Shown: one piece after another, positions 11,996 to 24,860 of the stretch
Numbering within the stretch: the first letter of the stretch is position 1
How the letters are laid out: every line of letters begins with the position of its first letter
NCBI GenBank assembly: GCA_015698045.1
Contig: BLAL01000229.1
Coordinates: 1,400,001-1,464,000, forward strand
DNA from: Rhizophagus clarus
Taxonomy: Eukaryota; Glomeromycota; Glomeromycetes; Glomerales; Glomeraceae
DNA: 64,000 nt
Direction of reading: 5' to 3'
The notes under the pieces: generated by a model
What the model was told of the DNA's origin: nothing
The model's database searches: none
What the model saw: only the letters and a program-made list of their open reading frames with translations
Made by a program: the position numbers and the translations under genes

Positions 11996-13194
11996 CCAAA
12001 TTGTGAATAACAGTTAATGTTTTTAATCCACATACTGTATTCCTTTCACATCCATCTCAAACAATCAAATACGACTCTGTAAAACCTGTAGAATAAATGA
12101 AACTAGCCACAAAAACATTCACTGCTTTTTCTGTGTATGCACACTTGGATGAATGATCCACAAACAGCTGATATGGTGCCAGCAAATAAATAACATGTTT
12201 TAGTCTTATTATTAATAATATATTATTCAGTTATAAAGGATGAAGAATTTGAAGATATAACCTGCTAATTAAAATCCAGTTACTATTTAACAGTTGATAT
12301 TTATTCTCAAACTGGTAAATAAGATATAGAATATTATTGATAATTTATGATATTTACAATATAATATATCAACTTCACTTATAAATTGTTAAACAATTTT
12401 ATAATTTATCATAAATCAATACATAGTAAAATGAATTATTGGATATTTAGTGAGGTTGATATATATAAATTAATTTCTCGTGAATGTTCAATATATACTT
12501 ACAATAATCAAATTTTAAGTATAGTATTTAAAACTACCATCAGGATCAAAAGTGCTACCAGATTTACAAAAACTAGAGTACTGTTCTGAAACTGAATTGT
12601 AAAACAATTAATCCATTTGACTCTAATAAACAATTTTATTAACAACAGAATACTATTAATTGGAATTCAGTTTTATTAATAATCTCTTAAAACTTCACAA
12701 AAACAGATGATATTAACAAACATTAAGCAATTTAATTGTTTTAAACTGGCAGATTATATAGAATAGTATCATTAATAGTTTATATTGCCTTAAAATATAC
12801 TTAATTATAATATACCAACTTTTATTTATATGTATAATATTATATGGATTATGGTTTTTCTGAACAGTTTTCTGTTATTTCAATATTTCAAACATTATTT
12901 CAAGATTATGGTTTTCACTTATAGGTGATACATTTATCAGTAAATTTTTGGAGGATTAATCCCTAAAGATTCCATCTATTATAAATTATAGATTCATTAA
13001 TAATTATTTAACAAATCTTAAGAATCCTTTAAAATTTGCAAATTATATTTATAAGTTTTTTCTAACAATTTTATAATTTTGATAGCTCGAAACACATATC
13101 TTTATTCCTTATGATAAAAGTGGAGCTTGTATCTCTGTAACTCTTTTTTCAGATATTACCGATATGTATAAAGAAAAAATTACAAATTAGAAAA
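11996..13194. other. Decayed repetitive DNA
   Basis: Possible continuation of the LINE relic (Cys/His-containing bits near 12060-12130), but no frame that can be supported. Confidence 0.3.
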
Positions 13195-13462
13195 TTTAAA
13201 TAGAACAGAAATAGGAAACCTTGCAGCAACAAGGATTAGAGGAGATTTTGTCACCATCGAAGCAAGTAGACTTTCTCTTATAGAAAACATATTTATTAAA
13301 AATCTTAACGATATCCACGGTAACATTCATTTATATTTCATTAACTTTATGAGTAAACGTTTATTTGTGGACAAATACCATGATTTCAAAAACAAAATTT
13401 CAGCTGACAAAATGCTTGAAGAATTTAAAGAATTTATGTTGAGAAAGCAAATTAATTTGTAA
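13195..13462 (+). pseudogene. Unidentified decayed coding fragment
   Basis: A frame without a start codon, open for about 88 codons up to TAA at 13460-13462, with normal-looking composition (EIGNLAATRIRGDFVTIEA, then FINFMSKRLFVDKYHDF and MLEEFKEFMLRKQINL). An upstream piece in another frame (THIFIPYDKSGACISVT) suggests a frameshifted longer ancestor. I do not recognise the family; it sits among transposon relics, so an old transposon or gene-family copy is likely. Confidence 0.35.
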
Positions 13463-13974
13463 TAAATATTTACTATCAGCTTTTTTTTTTGATTTTTAAA
13501 TCTTTCGTATTTATTTGATTTTTATTTCCATAAATTATAGGATTTTAAGGATTCTTAATGAAAAAGCTTCAAAGATTTTTTGATTCATTAAATTCCATAT
13601 AATTTTAATTTTTATATTTTGATAAAATCTTTTATAAAAATGATTTTAATTTATAACAACTAACAAAGTTTGCAAAACTTTATCAATTTAAAAAGTTTAA
13701 ACATATATAGAAGTAAAATTGTTAAATATTTTTTTTTTCAATTTCACACTCATAATATCATCATTTTTAGTGCTTTCTAAACATGGGCTGGTATTAAAAG
13801 TTTTAGAATTACCTTCCAAAAAATCAGTAAAAGTATTAGTGAAGTTATAAGAAACGTTTACAAAGATACCATTAATACTATTATCAGAATAATTCATGAT
13901 AAGAAATAATTAATATAAAATATATATAAGCAATCAAAATTGATTTATATATTGACAGAGGTGAAGATTCAATT

Positions 13975-14497
13975 GATAATTTCAATGAAAGAAAAGTTTG
14001 AAACTTATTATAAAATTCTTAAAGAGCCTACACATATTGCAGCATTTTTGGATCCATGATACAAAAGCTACTGTTTTTTGGAAATGAATGATAGTGAAAT
14101 ATTACAGCCAATTCAGCAAAAACTGGAACAAATGCAACCTGTTATTTCAGTGAGATTCACAAAAATTTCACCATTTTTACAAAAGTTAAATCAACAAGAA
14201 GTGAACAAATAGTTGATGATGAAGTTAACAAATATTGGAGTTCTAATGATACAGAAGAAAGTATAAAACCATTAGAGTGGTGGAAACACACTCAACTGAG
14301 TATTCTAACTTATCTAAATTATCTATGTATTACCTATATATACATGTCAGCATTGTTCCATATAAGCAGCTCTTCTCCGTAGCAGGGCAAATTTTATGCA
14401 AATCGTTTAATTGGAGAATCAGTACATACAAATATTTGTTTAAGAAGTTGAATGTCAGAAAATATTCATTAAATATTTTGTATGGTTTTCCTATTTA
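13975..14497 (+). pseudogene. hAT transposase, C-terminal part, frameshifted
   Basis: Begins MKEKFETYYKILKEPTHIAA then FLDP (typical of the hAT catalytic core just before the dimerisation region). It continues with DEVNKYW...PLEWWKH, changes frame into SIVPYKQLFSVAGQI and then into NRLIGESVHTNICLRS. The last three pieces are the hAT C-terminal dimerisation domain in order: L-x-WW, the VPS-ER-LFS-AG equivalent, and NRL...V-x-x-N-x-CL. There is one nonsense codon (after FLDP) and at least two frameshifts in 520 bp. No terminal inverted repeats found next to it. Confidence 0.8.
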
Positions 14498-14659
14498 ATA
14501 ATAGAGGTCTTTTCCTTTATCTTGCATTTAATATTATTTTAATTATTTTTTTCATTAACTGCTAATTTTTTATTAAAATATATTCTCTAAAGAACAAATT
14601 GCAATTTAGTTAATTATCAAAGTTATTAAAAATATGAAAATTTCTTATTTTTTAAATTT

Positions 14660-15600
14660 AAACTTAGCGTTTCTCTTCATATATAGGTTTATCATCATGT
14701 AAATTTTGCAATATGTGTATTTTGATCCTCTCTACAACTTTACTTATACATAAAAGTAATATTTAGTATGCCGAATTTGACTTTTATATAGAAATACTAT
14801 CATTTCAAAATTTTTAAAACTTTTGAAAATTTTTGCTGATTTTTTTTTATTTTCATTTGAAAATATTGTAAAATTTATTGTAAATGTATTATTTTAAATA
14901 AAAATTAATTCTTAATAAGCTAAATTTTATTTTTAATTAATTGCATTATTATTAACATGTAAGTTTATTGTTTTTTTTAAAAAATTTAAACTAAGCATAT
15001 CTTCTTATGTATATAATTTATTTTTATGATAATTTTATGGTAAATGTATTCTGACCTTCTACAACTTTACTTATGCATAAAAGTAATATTTGAATACCAA
15101 TTTTAACTTTTATGTAGAGAAAAGTAATTTTAAAATTTCTGGCAAATTATGAGATTTTTTTTTATTTTTACTTAAAAACATTATGAAATTTATTGTAAAC
15201 ATATTATTTTTAAATAAGAATTATTTTTTAATAGCTAAATTTTATTTTTAATTAAGCATTATTATTAACATGTAAGTTTATTGTTTTTATAAATTTAAAC
15301 TAAGAATATCTCCTTATGTACAGTATATAGTTTAATTTTATGGTAAGTGTTTTTGACCCCCTCTACAACTTTACTTATGCATAAAAGCAATGAATAGAAT
15401 GCGATTTTAACTTTCATATATAGAAACTATCATTTCAAAATTTTAAAATTTCCGATAAATTCGATAAATTCGCAAAAAACATTTGTCGATCTTACCCTTT
15501 TTAAAGAATGAAAATTTCAAAGATATCATAAGATTTATTGTAAAAAAAAATTAACCACCCAAATTTCAAGTTAAATTTTATTTTATTATAGAATTAAGTT
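14660..15600. repeat. Three tandem ~310-325-bp repeats upstream of the Sel1-kinase gene
   Basis: Copies start near 14660, 14989 and 15297. Each contains AACTTAGCGT/AACTAAGCAT/AACTAAGAAT at its left, then CTCTACAACTTTACTTAT with GCATAAAAG-like sequence, then ATCATTTCAAAATTTT, and a tail CATTATTATTAACATGTAAG in the first two. Divergence is moderate. They end about 170 bp before the start codon of the Sel1-kinase gene, so they may overlap its promoter. Confidence 0.65.
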
Positions 15601-15773
15601 TGTTGCTATAAATATCTCTGCATATTTATTTATCAAATTTGTATATCAAACTTGCTATATATAGTAATTATAATAAAATTATGTGCTGTTCAACATAAAT
15701 ATTTGTGCTCTTAAACTCCGAAATGGATTTTCCGTCTTTTTAGAATTATTTAAAAACTAAAAAAAAAATTAAA

Positions 15774-18700
15774 ATGTCAACTAATAACATAAAAGGGAAT
15801 TTTGAAAATACTTTTCACTGGTATCAAAAAGCAGCAGAAAATAATGATGAGAAAGCAATGTATAATTTAGCCCATTGCTATGCCGATGGAGAAAAAACAG
15901 AAAAGAATTTAGAAAAAGCCTTTTATTGGTATCAAAAAGCAGCAGAAAATGGTGTTGAAAAGGCAATGTATCATTTAGCCACTTGTTATGAAAATGGAGA
16001 AGGAACAGAAAAGAATTTAGAAAAAGCTTTTTACTGGTATCAAAAAGCAGCAGAAAATGGTGATGAAAAAGCAATGTATAGTTTAGCTCCTTGTTATTAC
16101 AATGGGGAAGGAACAGGAAAAAATTTAGAAAAAACCTTTTATTGGTACCAAAAAGCAGCAGAAAAAAATCATATTAATGCAATGTACAATCTAGCCATTT
16201 GTTATAAATATGAAATAGGAACAGAAAAGAATTTAAAAATAGCCTTTTATTGGTATCAAAAGGCAGCAGAAAATGGTGTTAAAAATGCAATGTATTATTT
16301 AGCTACTTTTTATGAAAATGGAGAAGGAACAGAAAAGAATTTAGAAAAAGCTTTTTACTGGTATCAAAAAGCAGCAGAAAATGATGATGAAAAAGCAATG
16401 TATAATTTAGCCCGTTGTTATTCCAAAGGAGAAGAAACAGAAAAGAATATAGAAAAAGCCTTTTACTGGTATCAAAAAGCATCAGAAAATGGTAATAAAA
16501 ATGCAATGTATTATTTAGCCACTTGTTATAAAAATGGAGAAGGAATAGAAAAGAATTTAGAAAAAGCCTTTTGCTGGTATGAAAAAGCAGTAGTAAATGG
16601 TGTTGAGATTGCAATGTCTTGTTTAGCTGAATGTTACTATAATGGAGAAGGAATAGAAAAGAATTTAGAAAAAGCCTTTTATTGGATTCAAAAAGCAGCA
16701 GAAAATGGTAATGAAATTGCAATGTATAATTTAGCCTGTTGTTATAAAAATGGAGAAGGAACAGAAAAGAATTCAGAAACAGCCTTTTATTGGTATCAAA
16801 AAGTAGCAGAAAAAGGCGATGATAAAGCAATGTATAATTTAGCCTTTTGTTATAAAAACGGAGAAGGAATAAAAAAAAATTTGGAAAAAGCTTTTTACTG
16901 GTATCAAAAAGCGGCAGAAAATGGTAATGAAGATGCAATGTTTTATTTGGCCATTTGTTATTACAATGGAGAAGGAGTAGAAAGAAACTTAGAAGGAGCC
17001 CTTTTCTGGTATCAAAAAGCAGCAGAAAATGGTAATAAATTAGCAATGAATAATTTAGCCAATCATTATTATAATGAAAAAGAAACAGAAAAGAATTTAG
17101 AAAAAGCCTTTTACTGGTTTCAAAAAGCGGCAGAAAATGGTAATGAAAATGCAGTATTTCATTTAGCTTTTTGTTATGAGAATGGAGAAGGAACAGAAAA
17201 AAATTTAAAAAAAGCCTTTTATTGGTATCAAAAAGCAGCAGAAAATGGTGATGTAGATGCAATGAATAATTTAGCTTTTTGTTATTACAATGAAGGCTCA
17301 GAAAAGAATTTAGAAAAAGCTTTTTACTGGTATCAAAAAGCAGCAGAAAATGGTGATGGACATGCAATGCATAATTTAGGAATTTGTTATTACACTGGAA
17401 AAGCGGAAAGGAACTTAGAAAAAGCTTTTTTCTGGTTTCAAAAAGCATCAGAAAATGGTTATGAAATGGCAATGCATAGTTTAGCTGGTTGTTATGAAAA
17501 TGGAGAAGGAACAAAAATGAATTTAGAAAAAGCCTTTTACTGGTATCAAAAAGGTGCAGAAAATGGTAATGAATTAGCAATGAATAATTTAGCCACTTTT
17601 TATAAAAATGGAATAGTAACAGAAAAGAATTTAGAAAAAGCCTTTTACTGGTATCAAAAAGCAGCAGAAAATGATGAAAAAGAAAAGAATTTAGAAAAAA
17701 CAGTTTATCAGTATCAAGATGCTGGTATTAAATCAGCAATTTATAATTTAGCTAATTGTTATTTCAATGGAAGTGGAACAAAAAAGAATTCAGAAAAAGC
17801 CTTTTACTGGTATCAAAAAGGTGCAAAAAATGATAATGAGTATACAATGTTTAGTTTAGCTGGATGTTATTATAATGGAGTAGGAATAGAAAAAAATTTA
17901 AAGCAAGCCTTTTATTGGTATCAAAAAGCAGCAGAAAATGGTGTTAAAAATGCAATGTATTGTTTAGCTACTTGTTACGAAAATGGAGAAGGAATAGAAA
18001 AGAATTTGGAAAAAGCCTTTTACTGGTTTCAAAAAGCAGCAGAGAATGGTAATGAAAAAGCAATGAATAATTTAATTTTTTGTTATAAAAATGGAATAGG
18101 AACAGAAAAGAATTTAGAGAAAGCCTTTTACTGGTATCAAAAAGTAACAGAAAGTAACAGAAATAATGATGAATCATGTAATGAATGTAAGCAACCATAT
18201 AGTGACTACCAATGGTGCAAACAATGTAATTCTAAACGATTTCGACAAGACTTTTCAAAGTGGACTAGTAAAAATGAATTTATTGATGAATTTATTCAAG
18301 AAGCACAATTAAGTGCTAAAAATAGTTATGAAGTTTTAGAATGGATACCCTATGATAAATTGTCAGGTATTAATTACCATGATAAAGGAGGATTTAGTGA
18401 AATTCATAAAGCTATCTGGTTAGATGGACCCATTGATAGTTGGAATTTTGATATGAAGCAATGGGATAGATGGAAATTTCAATCAGGTTATGAGGTTATT
18501 CTTAAAACACTTAACAATTCATCAAGTTTAAATGATAAATTTTTAGATGAGGTAAAGTATTTTTAAAATATAATAATTTTTTTTATTATTTATGTATTTC
18601 TGTTTTGCAAAAATATAATAATATTTTTATTATTTAATTATATACTAGTGGAAATATCATTATAATTGTCAGAAAAAATCATTTTCAAAATTTATTCAAT

Positions 18701-19557
18701 TTTTTGGAATTACCCAAGATCCACATAATTCAAATTATGCAATAGTAATGAGTTATGCAAAAAAAGGATGTTTAAGAAATTGTTTAACTGATATAGTTAA
18801 ATTTAAATGGCAAGATAAGTTACAATTATTGAAAAAAATTGCATTAGGACTTAAAGTAATTCATGACTCGAAATTAACTCATGGTGATTTTCATGATGGA
18901 AATATTTTAATATCAGATAACTATAATGAAGTATTTGTTATTGATTTAGGATTATGTAAACCTATAAATGAATTACAGGATTCTGATAAAAGAAGTAATG
19001 AAATTTATGGGGTCTTACCTTATATGGATCCCGAAATATTAAGAAACAATCCCTATACTCAAGCAAGTGATATTTATAGTTTTTCAATAATAATGTGGGA
19101 ATTTACATCGGGAGTTCCCCCATCTGAGCGTAAAGCATATGATTTGGAACTTGCTTTAAGTATTTGTGAAGGTGAACGTCCTAATATTATCGAAAATACT
19201 CCACAATGTTACAAAGATCTAATGAAAAAATGTTGGGATTCAAATCCTTCCAATAGACCAACTATAAAAGAGCTTGAACATAAAATATCTGAATGGACTA
19301 GATGTATTGATGAATTCTATAAATTAAACATGGATGGAAATTATAAGATAGAAATACCTAATATCGATAACAAACTAAGAAATGATGTGCTTGAATTTAC
19401 AAATGTAAATAATACATTTGTAAATTATCCTTTAATACAAGAACAACAAGATAATATCTCTATTATAGATCAATCTCATTCACAAGCATATTATAATACA
19501 AGTCGCAAGTCTACTGAAATATTATATAAAGATGACTCTGAGATTTGGAATATATGA
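15774..19557 (+). CDS. Sel1-repeat protein kinase (about 22 Sel1 repeats, zinc-ribbon motif, kinase domain)
   Basis: Two exons, 15774-18551 and 18649-19557, joined by a 97-nt phase-0 intron (GTAAAG...ACTAG), give 1228 aa. Residues 5-790 are about 22 Sel1 repeats of 36 aa (KAFYWYQKAAENG...AMYNLA..CY.NGEGTEKNLE), a TPR-like protein interaction fold; repeats 18-19 are shortened. Then comes C802-x2-C805...W-C815-x2-C818, a probable zinc ribbon common in this kinase expansion. The kinase domain follows: glycine loop KGGFSEIHKA (872-), Lys911 in VILK, and in exon 2 the catalytic loop HGDFHDGNIL (Asp1006, Asn1011), DLG (Asp1025) and MDPE for APE. The HRD Arg is Gly, but the catalytic Asp, Asn and Lys are present, so activity is possible. 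Sel1-kinases of this kind may act in signalling; target unknown. The intron splits the N-lobe, so the second exon alone looks like a truncated kinase. Confidence 0.9.
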
Positions 19558-20450
19558 TAAATTAATGATTAATGATATAAATTATTTAATCTAACCCTAA
19601 TTGGAATAGAATTAGCTAATTCTGGGTTTTAAACTTATTAAATAAAATATATAACAAATATCACAATATTTAAAATTTTAAATTGTTGTATCTAAATAAA
19701 TTAAAAATAAACTCTTTAACTTACAGTATATCATACTAGTATAAAGTATATTATTAATAAAATTGATGATGTTATGTTTATATAAATTATTAAACCATAA
19801 ATACACGTCATATAGCTATAAGACGTGTGATCTTATACTGTACTACTTCATTATAATATTATTAAATTTCACTAATAATTACTTTTGGAAATAATGTTAT
19901 ACATTAGAACCCGATCAAATTATTAATCAAATATAAATAATAATAAAAATAATAGTAATTATTGTACTTAATTTCATTCTTTTGGTTAATCTAAAATGAT
20001 TATAAAATTCTTTGTAAATCGCTCTCCATAATTCAGGATGTTTATGATTGTGATTGCTGCATAGAAATAACAACAAAGAAATGGCTGAACATTAGATTAC
20101 ATTAGACTAGAATCATTAGATCAAATAGAAGCGGTAAAATGCCTGTTGAGTAACGTAATCAATTCATGAAATTTGTTGGGAATCAAATTAAATTTTTTCT
20201 TATGAAAGATTCTTGTTATGATGCAATTATAAATTTACAATGATAAAAAAAAAAATTCAAAGACTAAAAAATTATATAGTTAATTTTTTAACATATATAA
20301 ATTTCTTTTACTATAATAGGTTAAGAATATTTTTAGTGATGAATTTAAAATATATGGAATTAGTTAGTAATATTTTTAGCCATTATGGAATAATGGAATT
20401 TTTTTAAAGAATTTGATTGGTTTGATCGACCAAGTAATATAATTGCTGAA
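19558..20450. other. Intergenic, nothing recognised
   Basis: AT-rich 3' flank with no supportable gene. Confidence 0.35.
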
Positions 20451-21655
20451 CTATTCCAAAGATTCCTGGAAGTTCATCGGTGGTAAATGAATATCCATAA
20501 TATTATATTGAGTTATACAATGAATGGGCCTCCCCAAATTTTCAATTTGAGACGGTTCAGTACCGGTACATACTGCAATTACTAATGTATTTTTATATTT
20601 CACAATTGTAGATATGACATGAAGTAATGTGATTGTCCAATAAGGTGAAATTTGGAAATCATCAATTTGTAGAATTAAAATTAAAAGGGCATCTTCATCC
20701 AGTTTCATTTCTTTGCGGATTAATTTAATTACTTCACCATAGTCTAAAATTTTAGGTATTGACTCTTTACACTTTTCAATACCTTCTGAAGTCCATACTT
20801 TGGCAAAAAAATATATTGCAATCAACATGGTAAGAATATTCTCTGCCTTGACAAAATCTTCTCGATTTCGGGGATAACAGTTGGTATCAGAATCACGTTT
20901 TTGTTCTTCTCCAAGTAAACCCATTATCTCTTTTATATTAATAAATATGTGTTTAAAGGTTGTTTTAAGTTGATCCATTCCCTTTTGAATCCGTTCATCT
21001 TTAATAATAAATTTCTCAATTTCGAATCCTATACGAGTCTTTCCAACACCACTGTCGCCATAAATGACAATACCGCGATAATAATGACGATAGTTTGTTC
21101 CATAGATTATGGTTGTGAAAAAAATTATATCACAAATCTCCTTTTGGAGTCAAAAGAAATTTTATTTCTCTTTACGTTTTGATTCTCTAAAGAAAATAAC
21201 ACAAATTAGAAATTGTGATAATGGCAACATTAGGAAAAAATGAAAACTACCTAGCTCGGGAAGTGAAAATGAGTGCGAACGTTTTCCTGTATAGAATAAA
21301 ATAATGTTTTAACTATGTAACAGCAGATTCAAACGAAATAATAGTTGAGTTGTATTTAGTTTTATTGTAACTCACTTTACCGGGCAATGTTAACTCTACT
21401 ACAATAAAGTGAAAAAAAGCACAAGATTAGTGCGGCATTATTGACATTGTGTAGAATGAAGTCAAACATACCAGAAGCTAACAATGTTCTCAAGTATTTA
21501 ATCTTAGCGTTATCAGTAATATCGCGTTCAAGAAATTCTTTTATATCATCATCTTTATCATATTTAATGGCATAAAATAGTAATTTAGAAACTTCATCCC
21601 TCGTGATTCCTGATTCTAAAAGGGTTAGGCGCTTAAGTTCTGCAATATAAGACAT
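20451..21655 (-). pseudogene. Crinkler-like P-loop NTPase gene, copy A (truncated)
   Basis: Minus-strand pieces: exon 1 from 21655 (MSYIAELKRLTLLESGITRD...) to a GTAAAG donor at 21380; a short second exon ending at about 21250 before a GTAGTT donor; then from about 21190 to 20451 a long frame with a Walker A (GDSGVGKTR near 21050), the KVWTSEGIE segment and a Walker-B-like run ILILQIDDFQ. The long frame is open upstream of its first Met through the Walker A. Compared with copy B at 24861-27296 it lacks about 80 bp between the last intron and KEICDII and ends in a stop (QESLE) where B continues, so its C-terminal nuclease-like part is gone. Glomeromycete CR (Crinkler) effectors carry similar P-loop domains; I infer membership from architecture only. 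Confidence 0.65.
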
Positions 21656-22507
21656 GTTTTTTTGCGCGATAAAATTTTCTTAAATTTTTTGAATTTTGAT
21701 CTAGTATTTATATTAATTTTCTCTGATATGCTTATGCAACTATGTTACTTAAAAACGTTTAGTAATCTCGCATACACAAAACGTAATTATGTACATTAAT
21801 TAAAAAATGACTAATATGGTTTACATCTTACGCAATTTTCCAGTCATACGGTTGACTGTATTTGAAAAACTGGATTTGTGATAATGATTCACTATTTTCT
21901 TCAATTATAACTAAATGATGTAACAATTACGATCTATTATAATTAAAAATGTTTCACGAGACTATATTTATAAAAAAAACGCAATAACGTGATCATTATG
22001 CATCAAGAACATCTGAAATGAGTCACTGTTGCGTATTTTTCGGTCATACAATCAGTTGACGACCATACGATAATGATTTTTCAATATAAAATGTAAAAAG
22101 TTTAATCGGTTATAAAAATTTCAAATGATATATTATTACCACTTACCAGGAATCGTAAGATAATTATGAGCCATTGCTGCTAAGTGTCATTATATCATGT
22201 GATTTGTATCACATGAAATATATTACTACTGCGTCACATATTATTATTAGTCGGTAATTTTTACTGTACCTTGTTATATTATTAGATCAATAAATTTGCT
22301 GCATTATGTTTGGTGATTGGATTATTAAAGTTTGGTATTGTTTATACTTTATATACATACTAGTAACTTGACACTACATGTCTACATCGGAGCTCTAGTT
22401 AGATCCTTTCATGGTGAATTATGGTTCACATCTAATGTCCGCATAATAGGTGGGTGAAGTACATCTATTCAATATTATCATGTGACTTTGCAGATAATTT
22501 TAACCGA

Positions 22508-22597
22508 ATTTGCTTAGATGTGGACAATGAATGTCCACCAAAAGTGAGCACTTTTGTCCAAATTTTGCTTGGATGTGAACAAAGCATGTCCACCAAA
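22508..22597. repeat. Direct repeat of a 36-bp palindromic unit
   Basis: AATTTGCTTAGATGTGGACA at 22508 recurs as ATTTTGCTTGGATGTGAACA at 22562, each followed by ATGAATGTCCACCAAA-like sequence. Within the unit TGGACA...TGTCCA is palindromic. It may be part of a nonautonomous element. Confidence 0.4.
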
Positions 22598-23954
22598 GCA
22601 ATTTGCGGGTTATTCGAGATTTTCCATAATCTATAATAATTCCAGACAAATCTGAAATTTCAGTTTGTGCATCAGATCCTAATATATAAATATAATGGTG
22701 CAGTTAGCAGCTGAAGACGCAGTAAATTTTCGGCTAACAACACCCAGCCAAAAAAATCCATGTTGATCTTGAATATTTTATTGATTTATTCACTTAACTG
22801 CTACTATTTACAGCTAGTTAAAAAGTTAGTAGTTTTTTTTGTAAGCTGTTAGAACACTGTTTAAACAAGCAACAGTAATATCTTTATTTGACTATGATAA
22901 ATATGAATATCTTAATATTAACATAAATACATTTTATTGCTGAAAATTTTGATTTCAAAAAATTTACTGTAAAAAAATCACATCAAAAATTTTTAATTTC
23001 AAAATTTTTTAAGCATTTAAGAAAAAAAAAATTCACAATCTATAATTTTAAAAAAATATTGCAGTTTTTTCTTTATTCTTTAAGAAAAAATTCACATTAG
23101 AAAAAAAGATTTGTCACAATAAAACTAGAACAAGATCTATACAGATTCAAAATCAATCAATTAGTTTAATTATATCCAGTACAAATTTTTAAAGAAAAAT
23201 CCTTGTGAATCTTTGTTAAATTTTGTTGTTATATGCATTTTGGCATCATACATTTTATTTTGCGTTCCATACATTTTATTTTTTGTTATGTATTACTAGC
23301 CAGTAGATTGCCCCAGGTTCCCAGGTTCGCAGGTTTAATTTTTTTAAATATAGGATGTAGTAGCATTGCACAATTGAAAATAGGCGACTTTTAAATCAGA
23401 TATTGATTTATTAGTTTTTAATAGGTTATGTAAAAAATTGGTCCTTAAAATATTTATTTTTAATTAGCCATTTACTAAATGAATGTTATAGATGATTTTC
23501 AGTTAAAGCCAAACTGACAGTCATTTATTTTTAACAGTGCGTAGTAAATACAATAGCATCTAATAATCAATTACAATGGTAGAAAAAAATAAAAATAAAT
23601 AATGAAGAAATATAAAAAGAAAGTGAAAATAAGATCATAAAGGATGAAAAGCACATTGGTTACTAGTTGAATAAAACAAAATTTTCTGATTTTTTAGTTA
23701 ATGGCCAAAATGCCAATTATAATATGATAGATACGAAGTTAAACTTTGATCCAATAACTCAGTAAATTACTATATACGCTTATTAAAAAAATATACAAAT
23801 ATAGAAAACCACCCAAATATAGATAATTTTATTTGCCAAATAAAGTAATTTAGCAACAAAAAATTTATATAATAGAAAATTTCATTAATATAAAGTTTCC
23901 ATAATAGAAATGTTCATTATTACGAGGAATTCCATTTTAGGATAATTTTGCTTA

Positions 23955-24080
23955 ACCGACATGATGATTTTTGTTATATTGAGTGATGATTTTTATCATA
24001 TATGTGATGATGTTTTATCGTTTTATCATATGGATGATGATTTTTATCATGTACATGATGATTGTTCATCATGCTTTTGT
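23955..24080. repeat. GATGATTTTTATCAT minisatellite
   Basis: Four to five imperfect copies of a 24-30-bp unit built on GATGATTTTTATCAT. The word is itself near-palindromic. The minus-strand frame over it (His/Asp/Lys-rich) is just the repeat translated. Confidence 0.55.
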
Positions 24081-24860
24081 CAAGGACGGCTTGCCGTACG
24101 TACGAACCATGAATACAAATTAGCGTAATGTTAATCAAATTTGTTACACAAAGATCGATGACGTTTAAGATTATCCAATCTCGAGAATGAGACAAATCAA
24201 TTTAAACATACAAGGATCAGAAAATATATTAGGAGATGGTCACGAGCATACTAAATAATTAAAAAAATAGAAATTTTTAGCAAAAAATAATACGTATAAA
24301 TTTTATTGTAAATAAATACATTTTCATCTCGAATGAGAAAATTTGTTTTATTTAAGGTCACTCTGTTTGACAATGAGTTATGATTTTTCCGTTGTCCTAT
24401 GTTGTAAACAAAGAATTTCAAAAAAAGCTTGAAGTAAAATATAAATAACGTCTTTTTTGTCTTCCCAGTATGGAAATAAATAACAAAACTCCTATAAAAA
24501 TTAAGAAAATATTTAAGAATTTATTTTTAGTAAACCATCATATTTATTTAAGATTCGTACGCATCAATTAAATATTTAATTATTTAATTATTACAACGAT
24601 TATATCACGAAGGATTAATTGATTATTGTAATTGTTATTTGGAGCAGTAAATGGATTGATTAATTATTAATTGATGAAATATTCTTATATAAAGCTGATT
24701 CAGTAGAAAAAAAAAAGAACTCGTTAAAAATCTCAAAAAATTTTTTTTTTAACATTCTACATAATATATATAAGATATTCAATTTAATAAAATCAAAGGC
24801 CTATTACATTCATTTCTTCTTTATTAAAACATTTTATATTCCTTTAACAAAATTTTAATC

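Larger units (their letters stand above)
21656..24860. other. Long intergenic region
   Basis: No gene supported in 3.2 kb. Contains two small repeats listed separately (22508-22597 and 23955-24080). Confidence 0.35.

Noticed and set aside
15781-18198. Minus-strand open frames across the Sel1 gene (15781-16074, 16303-17580, 17968-18198).
   Set aside because: They are exact antisense shadows of the repeat array; the sense strand has the conserved domains and the intron.
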